Shown one piece after another: positions 53,956-54,405 of a stretch of DNA of 54,405 bases. The position numbers and the translations under genes were made by a program. The number at the start of each line of letters is the position of its first letter. Within the stretch, counting starts at the first letter, position 1. The notes beneath the pieces are model-generated. The model made no database searches. It was given only the letters and a program-made list of their open reading frames with translations, and was not told where the DNA came from. The stretch is from Actinomycetaceae bacterium. GTDB lineage: Bacteria > Actinomycetota > Actinomycetes > Actinomycetales > Actinomycetaceae. The stretch lies in assembly GCA_030532515.1 (NCBI GenBank), contig JAUNKY010000011.1, positions 1-54,405 of the forward strand, read 5' to 3'.

Positions 53956-53985
53956 TTGACAGCAGTCAAAGAAACTCGGTAAGAT
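53956..53985 (+). promoter_or_regulatory. tRNA-Thr promoter
   Basis: A perfect TTGACA (-35, 53956-53961), an 18-bp spacer and TAAGAT (-10, 53980-53985) put the start near 53992, just before the tRNA. Confidence 0.85.
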
Positions 53986-53995
53986 TGTCGATGTT

Positions 53996-54068
53996 GCCCC
54001 GATAGCTCAGTCGGCAGAGCATCTCCATGGTAAGGAGAAGGTCAAGGGTTCGATTCCCTTTCGGGGCT
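53996..54068 (+). tRNA. tRNA-Thr (anticodon GGT)
   Basis: Arms GCCCCGA and TCGGGGC (54061-54067) pair fully. The D-arm is AGCTCAGTCGGCAGAGC. The anticodon stem TCTCC/GGAGA encloses ATGGTAA (GGT). The T-loop GGTTCGATTCC is normal. Class I; CCA is not encoded. Confidence 0.97.
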
Positions 54069-54089
54069 CTGTTTGTGCTTAAAAACAGG

Positions 54090-54118
54090 TTGAGATTCTG
54101 TTGAATAGCAACTAGACT
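54090..54118 (+). promoter_or_regulatory. tRNA-Met promoter
   Basis: TTGAGA (54090-54095) and TAGACT (54113-54118) are 17 bp apart, with a start predicted near 54125, 30 nt before the tRNA. Confidence 0.7.
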
Positions 54119-54154
54119 ACTTTAGTAATCAAAGTGGGAGCACAAACCCCATGC

Positions 54155-54228
54155 GGCGGGGTAGCTCAGTTGGTGAGAGCGCACGACTCATAATCGTGAG
54201 GTCGCGGGTTCGAACCCCGCTCCCGCTA
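54155..54228 (+). tRNA. tRNA-Met (anticodon CAT), elongator type
   Basis: Arms GGCGGGG and TCCCGCT pair with G-U ends, as in other actinobacterial elongator tRNA-Met. The anticodon stem CACGA/TCGTG encloses CTCATAA (CAT). The T-arm is GCGGG/CCCGC. The base pair at position 1 makes it elongator, not initiator. rpmG follows, as in many actinobacteria. Confidence 0.93.
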
Positions 54229-54314
54229 CCGGCTCATTCTTGACTGAAGCTTGTAAAAGTTTCAAGCAAGGACCGCCGAGCAGTAAGTTTTAGTCTTAAA
54301 ATAAGGAAAACATC

Positions 54315-54405
54315 ATGGCTAGCAAGGCATCTGACGTTCGCCCAAAGATTACTCTGGCCTGCTCGGAGTGCAAGGAGCGCAACTACATCACCAAGAAGAA
54401 CCGTC
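54315..54405 (+). CDS. rpmG: 50S ribosomal protein L33 (partial, cut by the window end)
   Basis: The visible 30 residues ([30 protein letters not shown]) match the start of ribosomal protein L33. The first Cys pair (C-S-E-C) is the zinc-binding type. AAGGAAA lies upstream of the ATG. Only the 5' part is in the window. Confidence 0.95.
   Translation, partial: MASKASDVRPKITLACSECKERNYITKKNR

Overview
The window looks like a chromosomal core region of a moderate-GC actinobacterium, most likely an Actinomycetaceae-type member of the Actinomycetales. This is inferred from gene content and order: the folE-folP-folBK-DUF3180 run behind ftsH, a geranylgeranyl-reductase-family gene in front of a 14-gene nuo operon, an FprA-type reductase, a RipA-like NlpC/P60 hydrolase, and tRNA-Met next to rpmG. 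I see no prophage, insertion sequence, cas gene or rRNA.

Layout. 1-434: non-coding, with three copies of a 30-bp palindrome. 435-4651: phosphate uptake (DUF47 + Pit), a small lipoprotein, two small proteins and a convergent alpha/beta hydrolase. 4867-7365: clpC. 7514-7911: a membrane-protein gene broken by one frameshift. 8394-11099: ppdK. 11365-14787: a cupin, a two-domain protein of unknown function and a second hydrolase. 14912-18614: cell-wall enzymes (NlpC/P60 hydrolase, PBP4-type carboxypeptidase) on either side of ppa. 18611-27619: tilS-hpt-ftsH-folE-folP-folBK and two membrane proteins. 27698-48833: a respiratory block with menF, menG, a geranylgeranyl/menaquinone reductase, nuoA-N and a polyprenyl diphosphate synthase. 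49188-54405: a DUF4190-like membrane protein, fprA, htpX, yajQ, three tRNAs (Tyr, Thr, Met) and the start of rpmG.

How the genes fit together. The 21-kb respiratory block carries complex I, which reduces menaquinone, together with genes for making the quinone head (menF, menG), its isoprenoid tail (polyprenyl synthase) and probably for saturating the tail (reductase). tilS, hpt, ftsH and the folate genes form one compact reading direction with overlapping starts and stops. Housekeeping proteolysis (ClpC, FtsH, HtpX) and cell-wall turnover complete the set.

The most unusual feature is non-coding. Five intergenic loci hold 13 copies of a 30-bp palindrome built as 13-4-13. Wherever copies are in tandem, the start-to-start distance is exactly 52 bp, about five helical turns. 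The half-sites come in two versions that differ in a 3-base core. A second short word, CCGCCCTCG followed by A-rich sequence, is also scattered through intergenic DNA. I cannot assign either to a known system.
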